DNA of 19,465 nt from JAZDLX01 sp964538455 (GTDB lineage Bacteria > Electryoneota > Electryoneia > Electryoneales > Electryoneaceae): contig CAZIDZ010000043.1 of the NCBI GenBank assembly GCA_964538455.1, forward strand, positions 1 to 19,465, read 5' to 3'. This document shows positions 7,639 to 17,126 of this stretch, one piece after another. A program made the translations under genes and the position numbers. The notes under the pieces are model-generated. The model saw only the letters and a program-made list of their open reading frames with translations. It was not told where the DNA came from and ran no database searches. Positions within the stretch are counted from its first letter, which is position 1. Each line of letters begins with the position of its first letter.

Positions 7639-7659
7639 ACCGCGCGGCACGTCAGGTGC

Positions 7660-7884
7660 CTAGCGGGGCTGGTCGGAGACGTAGGGCAGCAGAGCCATGA
7701 AACGGGCGCGCTTGATCGCATCCTCGAGCATTCGCTGATTCTTCGCGGTGGTGCCCGAAATGCGGCGCGGAATGATCTTGCCCTGCTCGGTGACAAAACG
7801 GCTGAGCAGCTTCACGTCCTTGTAGTCGATATAAAGAATACCGTTTTCGTGAAAACGGTCAACTTTCTTGCGAATGGACATCAT
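7660..7884 (-). CDS. rpsR: 30S ribosomal protein bS18
   Basis: 74 residues, a normal length. The conserved core is present: DYKDVKLLSRFVTEQGKI, then PRRISGTTAKNQRML and the basic helix AIKRARFMALLPY. bS18 binds 16S rRNA as a heterodimer with bS6, encoded just upstream with a 48-nt gap. AGGAGG lies 8 nt before the first of two consecutive ATGs. There are no cysteines, so this is the zinc-independent form. No ssb gene lies between rpsF and rpsR, unlike many bacteria, and the gap to rplI is long. Confidence 0.96.
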   Translation of the reverse strand: MMSIRKKVDRFHENGILYIDYKDVKLLSRFVTEQGKIIPRRISGTTAKNQRMLEDAIKRARFMALLPYVSDQPR

Positions 7885-7932
7885 GGTAGCAGCCTCCTGC
7901 GACGGTTCGCCGGACGCGAACCGATGCCACGT

Positions 7933-8493
7933 TTACTCCTGTTCCCCGGAAGCATCCGACTCGGCCTCGGCCTCTGCCTTAGGTTCAGCTTCGGTTTCCG
8001 CACCGGCCTTCTCCTCGGCGTTTTCCATTGCGTCCTGACCGGCCGCACTCGGCGTGACGTCCCCAGAACCCTCCGAGTCACCGTTCTCGTTGCTGATCAG
8101 GTCCACGACAGGCTGTTCATCCGCCTCCTCGGCGAGACGGCGGCGGCGCTCCTCGAGGTGCACCTTCAACTCCTGCTCCTGCTCTTTGAGCTTGATCACT
8201 TTGGGCGAGATGTGCAGGATCATGTGGCGGAGGATATTGGTGTCGAACCTTAGGTTGCGATCCAGCTCGGCGAGCAGTTCCGGCTCCGCCTGAAACTCCC
8301 AGACCACGTAATAGCCGAACTGCTTGCTCTTGATCTCGTAGGCGAGGCGTTTCTTGCCCCATTTGTCGGTGCTGATGATCTCACCGCCGGAAGACGAGCT
8401 GATCGCCTCTTCGATCTTCGCGATCTGGGCTTCGATCTCCTCGTCACTCTGGCCGGAATCGATGATGACCATCATCTCGTAACGGCGGGTCAT
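7933..8493 (-). CDS. rpsF: 30S ribosomal protein bS6 with acidic C-terminal tail
   Basis: 186 residues from the ATG at 8493, chosen because GGAGGAAGGAC sits right before it and MTRRYEMMVIID is the standard bS6 start; a longer frame up to 8556 lacks support. The ferredoxin-like core (1-100) is complete: IEEAISSSSGGEI, DKWGKKRLAYEIKSKQFGYY, LDRNLRFDTNILRHM. After a charged helix (EEL-type region, 101-122) comes an acidic tail of about 60 residues ending AEAEAESDASGEQE. Typical bS6 proteins have about 95-135 residues. In E. coli the C-terminal glutamates of S6 are added by RimK; here acidity is genome-encoded. It is the first gene of rpsF-rpsR-rplI. Confidence 0.96.
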   Translation of the reverse strand: MTRRYEMMVIIDSGQSDEEIEAQIAKIEEAISSSSGGEIISTDKWGKKRLAYEIKSKQFGYYVVWEFQAEPELLAELDRNLRFDTNILRHMILHISPKVIKLKEQEQELKVHLEERRRRLAEEADEQPVVDLISNENGDSEGSGDVTPSAAGQDAMENAEEKAGAETEAEPKAEAEAESDASGEQE

Positions 8494-8603
8494 GTCCTTC
8501 CTCCGGTCTGACGGCTCCCTGTTCAAGCGGCGGAAAGACCGGTTGGACGCCGGCATTTCATGGTAGTCGCCGCCCCTTCGGGGAGCAGGTTGATGTTTTC
8601 ACG

Positions 8604-8629
8604 CTGAAAGCCCCGCTTGGGGCTTTCAG
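8604..8629. terminator. Strong hairpin between the secreted repeat protein gene and rpsF
   Basis: CTGAAAGCCCC-GCTT-GGGGCTTTCAG is a perfect 11-bp stem with a 4-nt loop. It lies 89 nt after the stop of the upstream minus-strand gene and 111 nt before the rpsF start. Neither strand has a good U-tract, so it may be a terminator of limited strength or part of the rpsF leader. Two weak TTGCGA-led promoter candidates lie just upstream of it on the minus strand (-35 boxes at 8701-8696 and 8666-8661). Confidence 0.5.
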
Positions 8630-8717
8630 GGAGCACAAAGATGGGTTGCCAAACAACTTTTCGCAAGTGTGTCATATGTTCGCGGCTCCGTCCAATCGCA
8701 AAGGACGGTAGGCGGAA

Positions 8718-10922
8718 TCAGCGAAGCAACGTGACTTTTTTCGTCGCACTCCATCGCCCCGGCACTTCCGCGCGGATAAAATAGACACCGCTGGCCCGAT
8801 GGCTTCCGTCAAAGAGCAGTCTATGGCGTCCCGGCCGGTAGAAACCGTTCGCCAGTTCCGCAACCTTGCGTCCGACGAGGTTGTATACCGCAACGTGCAG
8901 GTCCGACGACCTCGGAAGATTCACCTCGACGTTCAACGAGGGATTGAAGGGATTCGGGTATACCGCACTGATGCTGTATGTTGCCGGAAGGGCGATTTCG
9001 CCGTCATCCACCGTCGATAAATCACCCGTAAGCTGTAACACGGTTACTCCGTTCGGGCCGACAACAAAGACCTGCTCACCGGCTATCGCAATCATTTTCG
9101 CATCCAGGGATTCCATGAAATAGCCCGCTTCCTCCGGACTTTGAGGCGTCGAGACATCAATGATCTGGAGCCCATAGGTGTTGCTGATCAGAAAGAGATA
9201 CTGGCCGTGCGCGTCAATCGCGCTCAGTGAGCCACCTGCCCAAAATTCACCGATTTGCGCCGGTGATGAAGGATTGGAAACATCCAGGATCGCCACCTTG
9301 CCGCCGCCATATCCGACGAAAGCCAGATCGCCCTCAACCGCGATCAGCTCCGTTGTCTCTTCGAGATAGATCTCCCCGACCTGAAAGACATTGGTAGGGT
9401 CGGAGACATCATGAATCAACACGGCGGAATCCGGATAGACAGAATAGAGGTAGTTGTTTTCACAATCCATATCTGCGAGGATATCATCCTCATTCGGTGT
9501 AAATCCTCCCGCAATGATCGGCGAATCCGGAGTGGACATATCCAGCACTCGAACTTCAAGGTCGGGAGGCCAGAAATTCGGAGCCAGAAACGCGTGGTCA
9601 CCCGAAACCTCCACGCGCGGCGCAGGCCAAAACGTCCGTTCTGTCTCCGCATAAAGTCCCAGTTTGTCCATAGTCTGCGGATCCAGAACATGAAGCCCGC
9701 ATTCGAATACGACTTGTTCTTTATCTACGTACCTCCGCCCGTTGACCGCACAAATGTGCTCGGCATTCACGGCGACATCATAGAGCGTATCGGGAAAGGA
9801 TGCGATCCCGGTTATCTCCGGCGAACCGTCGGAGATGCTTACCTGGAGCAAATTGTCAAGCATGACCATGTAGGCTTGATTCTGCCAGGAAGCGACGGAC
9901 TTGACTTCCGTCATCCGATAGGAGCCAATCTCCTCGAAATTGACAGGATCGTAGAAGTCGACAATCCGTAGACCACCCTCGCCATCGGCGATGAATGCAT
10001 TGTAGCCTACTGCTTCAACATCCTGTGGCGTACCTGGAGTCGTGTACCTGCCCAGTATGGCCGGCGCGGATGGATAGGATACGCTGACGATCAGAAATTC
10101 GCCGTCATGGTCACTCGCTGTAAGAAACAACAGGGTATCGCCAACAGCCATGCTCAAGGCATCCACGTTGGTTTGCAGAGTTCCCACCTGCTGCGGAGAG
10201 GAAATATCGGATACATCGAACACGTGCAGCTCAGAATCGTAGTGTGCAAACAGGTACCCATCCCGGACTGCCGCACCCTCTACCTCCGTCGAATCCACGG
10301 ACGATTTCTTCTCCGGATTGCCCGGATCGATTAAATCGTACAGAATCAATCCCCCTGTGGAATTGAAAAGCATGATATTCCCCGACAGTTCAATTTCGCG
10401 GCCTGAACCGATCGCAGCGCTCGTCCAAACCAGTTCAGGGCTGGTTGGATCAGAGACATCGACGCCACGAAGAGAATCAGCAGCGCACGAGATGTACACG
10501 TACTGGCCATACACTGCCACGTCGGTAACATTGACGCCGGGGATGTTCAACTGGCCGACCAGGTCGGGTGTTTCGGGGGTGTCGATGGAGAGGACACAAA
10601 GACCGTTCAAGCCATCCGCGAGATACGCGTATCCACCATCGACGAATACACCCCTTGCATCACCGGGCGAATCAAAACACCCCACCTCGATGATTCTGGT
10701 CGGGTCATGCACGTCCAGGATCCTGAGACCGGTTTCGCCCGACGCGATGAATGCGTAGTCACCCGAGATTTCCACGTCGTAAGCATAATCCCAGGTTTCG
10801 AAGAGACGTCCCCACAATGCGACATTCCATCCGTTCTGCGCCGAAACAGAGAAGGGGAAAATCGCCAGAGACAAAATCAGAACAGAAGCCAGGACTAGAG
10901 GAGAGAAAGTCAAGCGTTTCAT
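8718..10922 (-). CDS. Secreted LVIVD-repeat beta-propeller protein with type IX/FlgD-like C-terminal domain
   Basis: 734 residues. A signal peptide (about 1-28) ends VSAQ. The body (about 40-640) is a chain of roughly 40-45-residue repeats of the LVIVD kind: YAFIASGETGLRILDVHDPT, YAYLADGLNGLCVLSI, NAFIADGEGGLRIVDFYDP, LAFVGYGGGKVAILDVSNPS, YLFLISNTYGLQIIDVSTPQ. These likely fold as beta-propellers. The last about 85 residues form a sorting domain: YPNPFNPSLNVEVNLP, VYNLVGRKVAELANG, ASGVYFIRAEVP and a basic end KKVTLLR. In FCB bacteria such domains direct export by the type IX system and cell-surface attachment. The start follows GTGGGGGG. No catalytic residues are recognised. It sits alone between translation genes, with its own promoter. 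Confidence 0.9.
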   Translation of the reverse strand: MKRLTFSPLVLASVLILSLAIFPFSVSAQNGWNVALWGRLFETWDYAYDVEISGDYAFIASGETGLRILDVHDPTRIIEVGCFDSPGDARGVFVDGGYAYLADGLNGLCVLSIDTPETPDLVGQLNIPGVNVTDVAVYGQYVYISCAADSLRGVDVSDPTSPELVWTSAAIGSGREIELSGNIMLFNSTGGLILYDLIDPGNPEKKSSVDSTEVEGAAVRDGYLFAHYDSELHVFDVSDISSPQQVGTLQTNVDALSMAVGDTLLFLTASDHDGEFLIVSVSYPSAPAILGRYTTPGTPQDVEAVGYNAFIADGEGGLRIVDFYDPVNFEEIGSYRMTEVKSVASWQNQAYMVMLDNLLQVSISDGSPEITGIASFPDTLYDVAVNAEHICAVNGRRYVDKEQVVFECGLHVLDPQTMDKLGLYAETERTFWPAPRVEVSGDHAFLAPNFWPPDLEVRVLDMSTPDSPIIAGGFTPNEDDILADMDCENNYLYSVYPDSAVLIHDVSDPTNVFQVGEIYLEETTELIAVEGDLAFVGYGGGKVAILDVSNPSSPAQIGEFWAGGSLSAIDAHGQYLFLISNTYGLQIIDVSTPQSPEEAGYFMESLDAKMIAIAGEQVFVVGPNGVTVLQLTGDLSTVDDGEIALPATYSISAVYPNPFNPSLNVEVNLPRSSDLHVAVYNLVGRKVAELANGFYRPGRHRLLFDGSHRASGVYFIRAEVPGRWSATKKVTLLR

Positions 10923-11236
10923 AGTTACCCCCCACTCAAAGAGCTTCTGATACTCAAAGATGATCTAGATACACAACCGGCAAACAGCAGGCTTAATCAA
11001 CATTCGGATCAATGTTAAAAAGTAGATAATACGTCAGATATTTGTCAACCGCGGACGCCCAGATCCCAATCAACGAATCGATGCAGCAAGCTGTTTCAGG
11101 CGCGGTTCAAACCAGCAATAAAAAAAAGGACTTGGCTGAAACGTAGAGATCAAGCTGAACATGGGTACTTCCCTGGGGATCGCAAGGCATCCCAAGAATA
11201 GCGCAAGGCTGGATTTTATCGCGCTGTTCAGAGCCT
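10923..11236. other. Intergenic region upstream of the LVIVD-repeat gene
   Basis: 314 nt without a convincing gene. It contains a promoter for the LVIVD-repeat gene (11019-11048). An inverted repeat AACATT-CGGATC-AATGTT (10999-11016) follows the -10 box directly on the minus strand, around the expected transcription start, where a repressor could bind. The stretch 11050-11236 shows nothing I can name; a minus-strand frame over 11107-11295 lacks a ribosome site. Confidence 0.5.
11019..11048 (-). promoter_or_regulatory. Probable promoter of the LVIVD-repeat gene
   Basis: The minus strand has a perfect -35 TTGACA (11048-11043), an 18-nt AT-rich spacer and TACTTT (11024-11019) as the -10. The leader would be about 90 nt. 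The AT-rich stretch contrasts with the GC-rich surroundings, as promoters in such genomes often do. Confidence 0.5.
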
Positions 11237-11422
11237 TCAACCCACCTGAGGCGACATCCCCGGCGCAACAGGCGTGTCTTCGGAAGCGTTCTCATCCCCC
11301 TCGACGAGTGTTTCCCGCAACAGGAACGCGGCGGCCTCCTCCGTGCTCACATCCGCTTCAACGGCGACTGCAATCAGGGCACGAAGTGTTTCGTCGTCCA
11401 CGTTGATGGCAAGCCTTGGCAT
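11237..11422 (-). CDS. Small hypothetical protein, possibly ribbon-helix-helix-like
   Basis: 61 residues from the ATG at 11422, preferred over longer frames because GAGGA lies 7 nt upstream and the sequence becomes orderly there: MPRLAINVDDETLRALIAVA. The pattern of a short beta strand (RLAINVDDE) followed by two helices (TLRALIAVAVEA, STEEAAAFLLRETLVE) resembles the ribbon-helix-helix/CopG fold. The last 20 residues are acidic and proline-containing. It lies between hppA and the LVIVD-repeat gene on the same strand, with no toxin-like partner next to it. The assignment rests on pattern only. Confidence 0.5.
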   Translation of the reverse strand: MPRLAINVDDETLRALIAVAVEADVSTEEAAAFLLRETLVEGDENASEDTPVAPGMSPQVG

Positions 11423-11540
11423 CGCTCTATCCTCGTTCAGTTTCAATCGCGTCCATGTCCCGTAAGTTCGCCCAGGACAGGTGGCAAGATCGTATGCAAG
11501 CGGGCGAAAATCCAGCGGACTCTGCCCGCAGGCTCCTTCT

Positions 11541-11567
11541 CCCGCCACCCCGTTGTCAGGCGGCGGG
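11541..11567. terminator. Hairpin downstream of hppA
   Basis: CCCGCC (11541-11546) pairs with GGCGGG (11562-11567), 23 nt after the hppA stop on the minus strand. No U-tract follows, so it may be a weak or factor-dependent terminator. Confidence 0.3.
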
Positions 11568-11589
11568 CTGAATCGCTTCCTAATTCAGA

Positions 11590-13785
<2,196 letters not shown>

Positions 13786-13912
13786 CGGTTCCCGTCCTTC
13801 CTGTGTTCCATCCCACCCTGTCCCGGTCGATCCCGGGCCGAAACGGAAAGGTCCCGAGGTAAAGGCTCAAACCTGTCCCCAGGGCCGAACAAAAGCAAGT
13901 GTTGAAGCGGAA

Positions 13913-14551
13913 TCAGCGGCCGTCCGGCTCTCTTTTCGCCTCCGGTTCATCGCCGGACGGCGAAATCTTCCGGTTGTTGTTCTGGTTCATCGCTCCGATG
14001 ATGCCCAAAGCCAGCCAGTCGCGGGCCGCCTCCGCCGCCCCCTCGGCCATCCGTCCCATGTGCTCACGTTCTGCGTCGTTCAGCGGTTTAAGCACACGTT
14101 CCGCAAGATCGGGATATCCTCCCGCCTTTGCATCAACCGTTTCATCACGAAATCCGATGCGTAGTCTGGCGATCTGCATCGTTCCCAGTTCGTCGAGCAC
14201 CGCCCTCAGGCCTCGATGCCCGCCATCACCCCCGGACTCCCGTATGCGAAGCAATCCGCGGGGCAGATCATGATCGTCCAGCAGCACGAGGATATCGCTA
14301 TCGGCGATGCGTTGCTGTGCAGCAAGGCGCGCAACAGGTTCGCCGCTACGGTTCATGTAAGTTTGAGGGAGCAGGAGAAAAACATCGTGGCCGGCATACC
14401 GGCCACGACCAATGAGAGCCTGCCGCTGAGGCTTCAGCGACGCACGTACAATCTTCGCCAGGGCACGCACCGCGTGAAATCCAAGGTTGTGCCAGGTCTC
14501 GTCATACTCCGGCCCGGGATTGCCCAAGCCCACGACGAGGCGACGCCCCAC
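13913..14551 (-). CDS. pth: Peptidyl-tRNA hydrolase
   Basis: 212 residues, starting with GTG three nucleotides after the rplY stop; the GAGGAGGAA of the rplY end serves as ribosome site, so the two are coupled. The enzyme frees tRNA from peptidyl-tRNAs that drop off ribosomes. Key parts: VVGLGNPGPEYDETWHNLGF (Asn11 and catalytic His21), PQTYMNRSG, LLDDHDLPRG with the catalytic Asp, and GGDGGHRGLRAV. The last normally reads GGHNG; the Asn-to-Arg change occurs in some bacterial families. The C-terminus is extended by a polar segment (MNQNNNRKISPSGDEPEAKR) not needed for the fold. Confidence 0.96.
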   Translation of the reverse strand: MGRRLVVGLGNPGPEYDETWHNLGFHAVRALAKIVRASLKPQRQALIGRGRYAGHDVFLLLPQTYMNRSGEPVARLAAQQRIADSDILVLLDDHDLPRGLLRIRESGGDGGHRGLRAVLDELGTMQIARLRIGFRDETVDAKAGGYPDLAERVLKPLNDAEREHMGRMAEGAAEAARDWLALGIIGAMNQNNNRKISPSGDEPEAKREPDGR

Positions 14552-14554
14552 GGC

Positions 14555-15238
14555 TTATTCCTCCTCTTCCCCCTCGGGAGCTTTCTCTTTCTTCTCGCCC
14601 TTCTCGCCCTTCTCGCCCACCAGTTCGGGCTCCACGCCCTCCTCAAGCTCCTCCTCTTCCTCCTCAACGACTTCCTCAACAACACGAGGAGCGACAACCG
14701 TGGCGACGGTCCGTTCGGGATTTTCCTCCCACTCAACTCCTTCCACGAAAACATCTTTGAGGTGGATCGAGTGTCCGAGTTCCAGCGCGGTGACATCCAC
14801 CTCGATCCGATTCGGCATGTCCGCCGGAAGGACGTGAATGTCGACTTCATGCATCACCTGCTGCAGAATACCGCCCTGGTTGCGCACGCCATCGGGCACG
14901 CCGAGCAGCTTGATCGGGACTGTGGACGTAATCTTCTTGCCGCGCGTAATCCCAATCAGGTCGAGATGGATCGGCTCCTGGCTGACCGGATGGCGCTGAA
15001 TGTCACGGATCATGCATTCGCGCGACTCCTGCCCCTCGACCTCCAGGTTGATCAGGGTCGGGCGCTGCTGCATCAGCTTGGTGAACTCTTTCTCCTCGAT
15101 CTCCAAATGCACCGAATCGGTGCCGCCGAGGTAATAGACCGCGGGAATCTTGCCGCTCGCGCGGACCTGTTTAGTGACGCTCTTTTTGCCCGGTTCACGG
15201 GGCATCGCCTTCAGCGTCGGGATCGCTTTTTCAGCCAC
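14555..15238 (-). CDS. rplY: 50S ribosomal protein bL25, long CTC form
   Basis: 227 residues. The N-terminal 5S rRNA-binding domain (about 8-95) has SVTKQVRASGKIPAVYYLGG, MIRDIQRHPVSQEPIHLDLI; the CTC-type C-terminal domain (about 100-185) has VPIKLLGVPDGVRNQGGILQ and VDVTALELGHSIHLKDV. The tail (188-227) is extremely acidic (EEVVEEEEEELEEG) and ends in a GEK triplet repeat. The start is GTG, with GAGGT 6 nt upstream overlapping the prs stop codon; prs ends 9 nt before. Order prs-rplY-pth is a well-known conserved cluster. Start choice is firm, because the next in-frame start would remove the conserved N-terminus. Confidence 0.97.
   Translation of the reverse strand: MAEKAIPTLKAMPREPGKKSVTKQVRASGKIPAVYYLGGTDSVHLEIEEKEFTKLMQQRPTLINLEVEGQESRECMIRDIQRHPVSQEPIHLDLIGITRGKKITSTVPIKLLGVPDGVRNQGGILQQVMHEVDIHVLPADMPNRIEVDVTALELGHSIHLKDVFVEGVEWEENPERTVATVVAPRVVEEVVEEEEEELEEGVEPELVGEKGEKGEKKEKAPEGEEEE
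14592..14618. repeat. Three perfect 9-bp tandem repeats inside rplY
   Basis: TTCTCGCCC occurs three times in a row, encoding the GEK repeat in the acidic tail of bL25 on the minus strand. It is a potential slippage site that would change tail length by three residues without shifting frame. Confidence 0.85.
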
Positions 15239-15247
15239 GATAGTACC

Positions 15248-16201
15248 TCATTCCACAAAAAGACTGCTGATCGATTCTTCACGGTAGATGCGAAGAATCG
15301 CTTCCGCAAACACTTCATCCACCCGCAACCGTTGCAGCCAGGGCAGATCGCTCATCCCCGGCCGTTCCGGAATCGTATCCAACACAAATACCTTTTCTAT
15401 CTTGCTCTTACCGATCCGCTCGATCGCAGGACCAGATAGCATCGGGTGGACCGTGGCGGCGAAAATACGGGATGCTCCCGCTTCAAACAAGGCACGGGAG
15501 GCCTCGCAGAGAGTCCCCGCCGTATCCACCATGTCGTCCACCAGCAACACCGTGCGATTCTTGACGTTGCCGAGTACATTCATCGCTTCGGCGACGTTCG
15601 CCCGCACCCGGCGTTTATCGACAATCGCCAGATCCGCCTCGAGCCGGTTGGCGTAGGCGCGGGCGAGCTTGATTCCCCCGACATCCGGGCTTGCTACGGA
15701 GAGGTTTTTGAGGTTCATCTCGCGGAAGAACGGGATCAGCACTGCGCTGCCGTACAGGTGATCGAGGGGAATGTCGAAGAAGCCCTGGATTTGTGCGCTG
15801 TGAAGGTCCATCGTCAGCACACGGTCCGCGCCCGCAGCGGTGATCAGGTTTGCCACGAGCTTGGCGGTAATCGGCACACGCGACTCGTCCTTCCTGTCCT
15901 GGCGGGCGTAGCCGAAATAGGGAATCACTGCCGTAATCCTCCTCGCCGACGCCCGTTTGCACGCGTCGAGCAGGATCAGCAGTTCCATCAAGTTGTCCGA
16001 GTTGGGGTGCGTCGGCTGCACCACAAACACATCCCACCCGCGGATGTTCTCATGGATTTTGACGCTGATTTCCCCGTCGGAAAACCGGCCCACCTCCGCC
16101 TGCCCGAGCGGGATTGAGATGTATTCCGAGATTTGTTTCGCAAGCTGCGGGTGTGCCGTGCCTGCAAAAAGCTTGATCTGATGGTGGAGTTCGGAGTTCA
16201 T
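15248..16201 (-). CDS. prs: Ribose-phosphate pyrophosphokinase (PRPP synthase)
   Basis: 317 residues, the usual class I length. It transfers pyrophosphate from ATP to ribose 5-phosphate, making PRPP for nucleotide, His and Trp synthesis. Visible sites: FSDGEISVKIHENIRG (40-55), the flexible catalytic loop YFGYARQDRKDESRVPI (95-111), metal-binding MDLHSAQIQGFFDIP (131-145), DKRR (195-198), and the PRPP-binding loop VLLVDDMVDTAGTL (218-231). GGAGGAG lies 8 nt before the ATG. It is transcribed with tRNA-Gln upstream and rplY/pth downstream. Confidence 0.98.
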   Translation of the reverse strand: MNSELHHQIKLFAGTAHPQLAKQISEYISIPLGQAEVGRFSDGEISVKIHENIRGWDVFVVQPTHPNSDNLMELLILLDACKRASARRITAVIPYFGYARQDRKDESRVPITAKLVANLITAAGADRVLTMDLHSAQIQGFFDIPLDHLYGSAVLIPFFREMNLKNLSVASPDVGGIKLARAYANRLEADLAIVDKRRVRANVAEAMNVLGNVKNRTVLLVDDMVDTAGTLCEASRALFEAGASRIFAATVHPMLSGPAIERIGKSKIEKVFVLDTIPERPGMSDLPWLQRLRVDEVFAEAILRIYREESISSLFVE

Positions 16202-16274
16202 GGCAACCGCTCCTCCAACCTATGCGAAAGCGCTCGGCTTTCGGAAATGAACTTTCGTATTGTCCGACATCCAG

Positions 16275-16347
16275 CAGGGGTGGTAGGATTCGAACCTACG
16301 CATGGCGGCCCCAAAAACCGCTGCCTTAACCACTTGGCGACACCCCT
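16275..16347 (-). tRNA. tRNA-Gln (anticodon UUG)
   Basis: The minus strand folds as a complete cloverleaf: acceptor AGGGGTG/CACCCCT, D-arm GCCAAGTGGTTAAGGC, anticodon arm GCGGT-TTTTGGG-GCCGC with UUG at 16314-16312, and T-arm GTAGGTTCGAATCCTAC. The discriminator is G, as usual for Gln. CCA is not encoded (CTG follows). It resembles E. coli tRNA-Gln through the acceptor, D and anticodon arms. It lies between spoVG and prs. Confidence 0.97.
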
Positions 16348-16431
16348 GAAACTGTGTCCTTGAAATGTGAATATGGAAAGGCCTTGCAGCCAAAGGCTGC
16401 CAAACGCGGTGGGAAAATAAGCGTTCAGAAG

Positions 16432-16728
16432 CTAGTCGTCAAACTCCATCACACGATGCATTCCGCTCTGCTGTTGAGAACGGAGTTTTTCGTAGACCCC
16501 GAGGATACGCTGTTCGATTTTTCCCCGGAAATCGTTGTCGATCGGGTGGGCGATATCCTTGTAGGTGCCATCGGGCAGTTTCCGCGAGGGCATGCAGACA
16601 AACAGACCCTGGCCACCTTCGATGATTTTCAGACCACGAACAACAAAAACATCGTCAAATGTAATGTTGACGAAGGCTTTCAACTTGTCTTCATCGCGCA
16701 AGTTGATGTTGATCTCGGTGATATCCAT
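16432..16728 (-). CDS. spoVG: SpoVG family protein
   Basis: 98 residues covering the whole SpoVG domain: MDITEININLRDEDKLKAFV, ITFDDVFVVRGLKIIEG, LFVCMPSRKLPDGTYKDIAH and a C-terminal helix (IEQRILGVYEKLRSQQ). In Firmicutes and Borrelia, SpoVG binds nucleic acids and modulates division or sporulation genes; it occurs widely in non-sporulating bacteria, and nothing here implies sporulation. GAGGGGAG lies 6 nt before the ATG. The gene has a long leader of about 215 nt and a likely own promoter, and is followed by tRNA-Gln and prs. Confidence 0.95.
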   Translation of the reverse strand: MDITEININLRDEDKLKAFVNITFDDVFVVRGLKIIEGGQGLFVCMPSRKLPDGTYKDIAHPIDNDFRGKIEQRILGVYEKLRSQQQSGMHRVMEFDD

Positions 16729-16951
16729 TGTTGCTCCCCTCCCCCACGTCTCGGCTTAAACGTTTATCAAACCGTCCTACGCTCCGGGACGTCCACTTGA
16801 CCAGGGGGCTTCCCCGTCCGCTCTCCGTCGGGTGATATCCTGGCTTCTACCGGAGAAAGTAGGGAATATCAAAGAACTTCGCCACCTGGAGCGGTAGTCA
16901 TCGCCCAATCAGCATCGGAGGCTCCGGATACTGCTTGATTATTCAAATTCC

Positions 16952-16980
16952 AAAATAGAGAAACACTCGTGAGAGTGCAA
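16952..16980 (-). promoter_or_regulatory. Probable spoVG promoter with an inverted repeat in the spacer
   Basis: The minus strand has TTGCAC (16980-16975), exactly 17 nt, then TATTTT (16957-16952). Between the two boxes, partly over the -35, lies CACTC-GTGA-GAGTG (16964-16977), an inverted repeat where a bound protein would block polymerase. Confidence 0.5.
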
Positions 16981-17073
16981 TCGATCTCCGCGGCAAGATC
17001 GCGATAAACTGACATTTGCGTCTCCCGAGTGCGAAGACAGACGATTGGGAGGGAGGCTTCTCACTGAAAAGCA

Positions 17074-17104
17074 GAAAAATAGCCTGCACCTTTTCGATGC
17101 AGGC
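17074..17104 (-). terminator. Intrinsic terminator after tyrS
   Basis: On the minus strand GCCTGCA (17104-17098), a 9-nt loop and TGCAGGC (17088-17082) form a perfect 7-bp stem followed by TATTTTTC. It lies 23 nt after the tyrS stop. Confidence 0.85.
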
Positions 17105-17126
17105 GGAAATGACGGTCCAAACACCT

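Larger units (their letters stand above)
7282..7659. repeat. Repeat-rich spacer between rpsR and rplI
   Basis: 378 nt without a gene, unusually long for this normally tight operon. It holds three palindromes: GCCGGG/CCCGGC (7436-7456), GTCCCGA-ATAG-TCGGGAC (7544-7561), and a nested pair with GTCGCGCC/GGCGCGAC outside and ATCCGCC-ATT-GGCGGAT inside (7594-7638). TTCGTCGCGCC occurs twice (7476-7486, 7591-7601). The minus strand between about 7516 and 7471 reads TGTCATTGCGAGGA...GACGAAGCAAT, which resembles an intergenic repeat I recall from many uncultured bacterial genomes. No coding content is seen. Confidence 0.7.
16729..17126. other. Long leader and intergenic region between tyrS and spoVG
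   Basis: 398 nt without a gene. From the right it holds the tyrS terminator, an inverted repeat CGATCT/AGATCG upstream of the spoVG -35, the spoVG promoter, then about 215 nt of leader. The leader can fold in several places: CCAGG/CCTGG (16801-16805 with 16839-16843) around GGGG-CTT-CCCC (16805-16815), and TTCT-ACCGG-AGAA. I could not match it to a riboswitch class I know. Confidence 0.5.

Noticed and set aside
8494..8556. N-terminal extension of rpsF by 21 residues
   Set aside because: The ribosome site lies before the inner ATG at 8493, and the family starts at that methionine.
14592..14618. CRISPR-like tandem repeat
   Set aside because: Only three contiguous 9-bp units without spacers, inside a coding tail.
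14216..15439. Plus-strand open frame of 407 codons
   Set aside because: Lies antisense across pth, rplY and prs, which are all clearly identified on the minus strand; Leu/Arg-rich shadow composition.
16729..16945. Fluoride-type riboswitch in the spoVG leader (GGCGATGA)
   Set aside because: Only the first conserved block is faintly similar; the second half of the motif is missing.
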